This document shows positions 62,894 through 64,000 of a DNA stretch of 64,000 nt, piece by piece. Source of the DNA: Epithemia pelagica (Eukaryota; Bacillariophyta; Bacillariophyceae; Surirellales; Surirellaceae); assembly GCA_946965045.2 (NCBI GenBank), contig OX337229.1, positions 3,658,001 through 3,722,000 of the forward strand. The letters are read 5' to 3'. The position numbers and the translations under genes are program-made. The notes under the pieces were generated by a model. It was not told the origin of the DNA. It ran no database searches and saw only the letters and a program-made list of their open reading frames with translations. Numbering within the stretch: position 1 is the stretch's first letter; the number at the start of each line of letters is the position of its first letter.

Positions 62894-63918
62894 ATGAATA
62901 CGGATACTCGTAAGATGAAAAGTGTTATCGCTTCTCCGGAACACGATAGCATTAACAATGAGAGCCTCAGCTTTCATGAGACAAACGCCAGTCGGGGCTC
63001 CAAACGGGCACATGAGCTTCTGGAAGATCATTCCAATAGTGACAGCAAAGAAAACGAGGTGCTCGACAGTACAGCATTACAGAACGAGAAGGAAAACGAC
63101 CAGGACAATGCTGCGCAATTGCTTGCCATTTGGAGAAACCTTGAGAAATCGGCGGACGATGGTGAGGGTTACGATGATGCAATTTCCAATGCCCTAGAGA
63201 AGACATCGCAGCTCGTAAACGAACAAATTGCCGAAGTCATTCGGTGTGGGCTACAAAGCTTCCATTCTCTAGAGAGACTTTCTCGTGCTCATAGTGTTCT
63301 TCAAGACGAGTGTAAGGCCAAAACAACTGAAATTCAACGCTTACGATTGGCAGACGAAAAGCAACGTAAAACGATCCAGGTAAATGCAAGACTTTCAACA
63401 TCTAACCCTTAAATCTATCGACTTACGTATGTTCTCCATACTTTACTCTGATCAAGAATTTGCTTCACTCTGTGGAATCTGTAAAGACGGATACCCGCAA
63501 TGCGTCAGATCATGCAATTGTTGAGGCCCGTTTGAGAGCTGAACTCAGCTTGGCCACTGAGGAAAAGAACGAAGCACTGCAGTCATCCCGTGCATTCCAA
63601 GCAAAAAGCTCGCTCCTTTCCGAGCAACTCCAGCAAGTCAAGAACAAACTATCCCGTGCCATCCAAGAAAAGATTCAGATCGAACGGGAACAGCGAACGT
63701 CTATGTCTCTGACCAAGTCACTTGAAACTCACCAGAGATCAACGCCTTCTGCTCCTTCAAAGGAGATCGAGCAGTACAAGCTCAAAGTAATTGATCTGGA
63801 AAACCAGGTAACAACTTTGAAAAACTTGGTTGCTCAAAAGAACGCTCGACTGGAAGAGCTGGGATGCCCGTTGAAGCACACAATCGGGGATGAGAAGAGC
63901 ATCAACACCACCAAGTGA
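62894..63918 (+). CDS. Coiled-coil protein of unknown function
   Basis: Two exons, 62894..63379 and 63457..63918, joined in phase 0 (donor GTAAATGC, acceptor GATCAAG, 77-nt intron), give 315 residues. The start is ATG 62894 (MNTDTRKMKSVIAS). The N-terminal 75 residues are polar and acidic. From about residue 75 the protein is almost wholly helical, with heptad-like spacing (SLERLSRAHSVLQDECKAKT, LRAELSLATEEKNEALQSSR, QLQQVKNKLSRAIQEKIQIE) and a final YKLKVIDLENQVTTLKNLV segment. I recognise no family. Structural or scaffold functions are likely for such a protein, but nothing more can be said. Confidence 0.75.
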
Positions 63919-64000
63919 CGGTGCTTGTATTTTGCTACTTCATGCCAGAATTCCGACCCATCGGTCGAAGTAGCTGAATAGGTTACTTCGTAATAATAAA

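Noticed and set aside
1-64000. tRNA, rRNA or CRISPR loci
   Set aside because: None was recognised by eye on either strand; a dedicated scan (tRNAscan-type or covariance model) was not possible here.

Overview
This is nuclear eukaryotic DNA, almost certainly from a diatom and probably a pennate one. The genes are closely packed and carry short GT-AG introns, mostly 60-150 nt. Several predicted proteins start with a signal peptide followed by an ASAFAP-like Phe at the cleavage site (ANA-F, SSA-F, VKA-F), the plastid-import signature of algae with red secondary plastids. A DUF6824-type protein and copia/DIRS-class retroelements fit the same assignment. The species cannot be fixed from the sequence. 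No rRNA, tRNA or CRISPR array was seen.

Host block 1 (1-43540) holds, in order: a KNL1/Spc105-like kinetochore scaffold (+); a five-exon plastid IF-2 (-); a Cys-rich type I membrane protein (-); a four-helix membrane protein (+); a SART3/Prp24-like splicing factor (+); a very large repeat protein whose 3' end is a run of tandemly duplicated mini-exons (-); an AAAP-type amino-acid transporter (-), head to head at 60 bp with a BSD-domain protein (+); a PDZ-PUB protein (-); a PAP/fibrillin plastid protein (+); an F-box/LRR protein (-); an MFS transporter (+); a myosin with ankyrin repeats and a C-terminal kinase-like domain (-); and a head-to-head pair of HAD phosphatases, a CbbY-like enzyme (-) and a cN-II/NT5DC-like nucleotidase (+), both apparently plastid-targeted.

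Mobile block (44317-60979). First comes an apparently complete DIRS-order tyrosine-recombinase retrotransposon (44317-52426) with the split direct repeat order A1-ORFs-B1-A2-B2. Its ORFs encode a CCCH-finger Gag-like protein, RT-RNase H, and a tyrosine recombinase overlapping the RT ORF by 607 nt. Ten bases later begins a 77-bp sequence repeated in inverted orientation at 60903-60979. These two arms enclose a Ty1/copia LTR element (52663-59827; 410-bp LTRs about 99% identical; CAAGC target duplication). The copia element lacks an integrase core and carries a long extra region with predicted membrane helices between its zinc knuckle and protease. The inverted arms look like the ends of an older non-autonomous DNA element into which the copia element inserted.

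Host block 2 (61115-63918) holds a DUF6824-like protein (+) and a two-exon coiled-coil protein of unknown function (+).

Splice sites were assigned by eye from GT/AG signals and reading-frame continuity. No similarity search was run.
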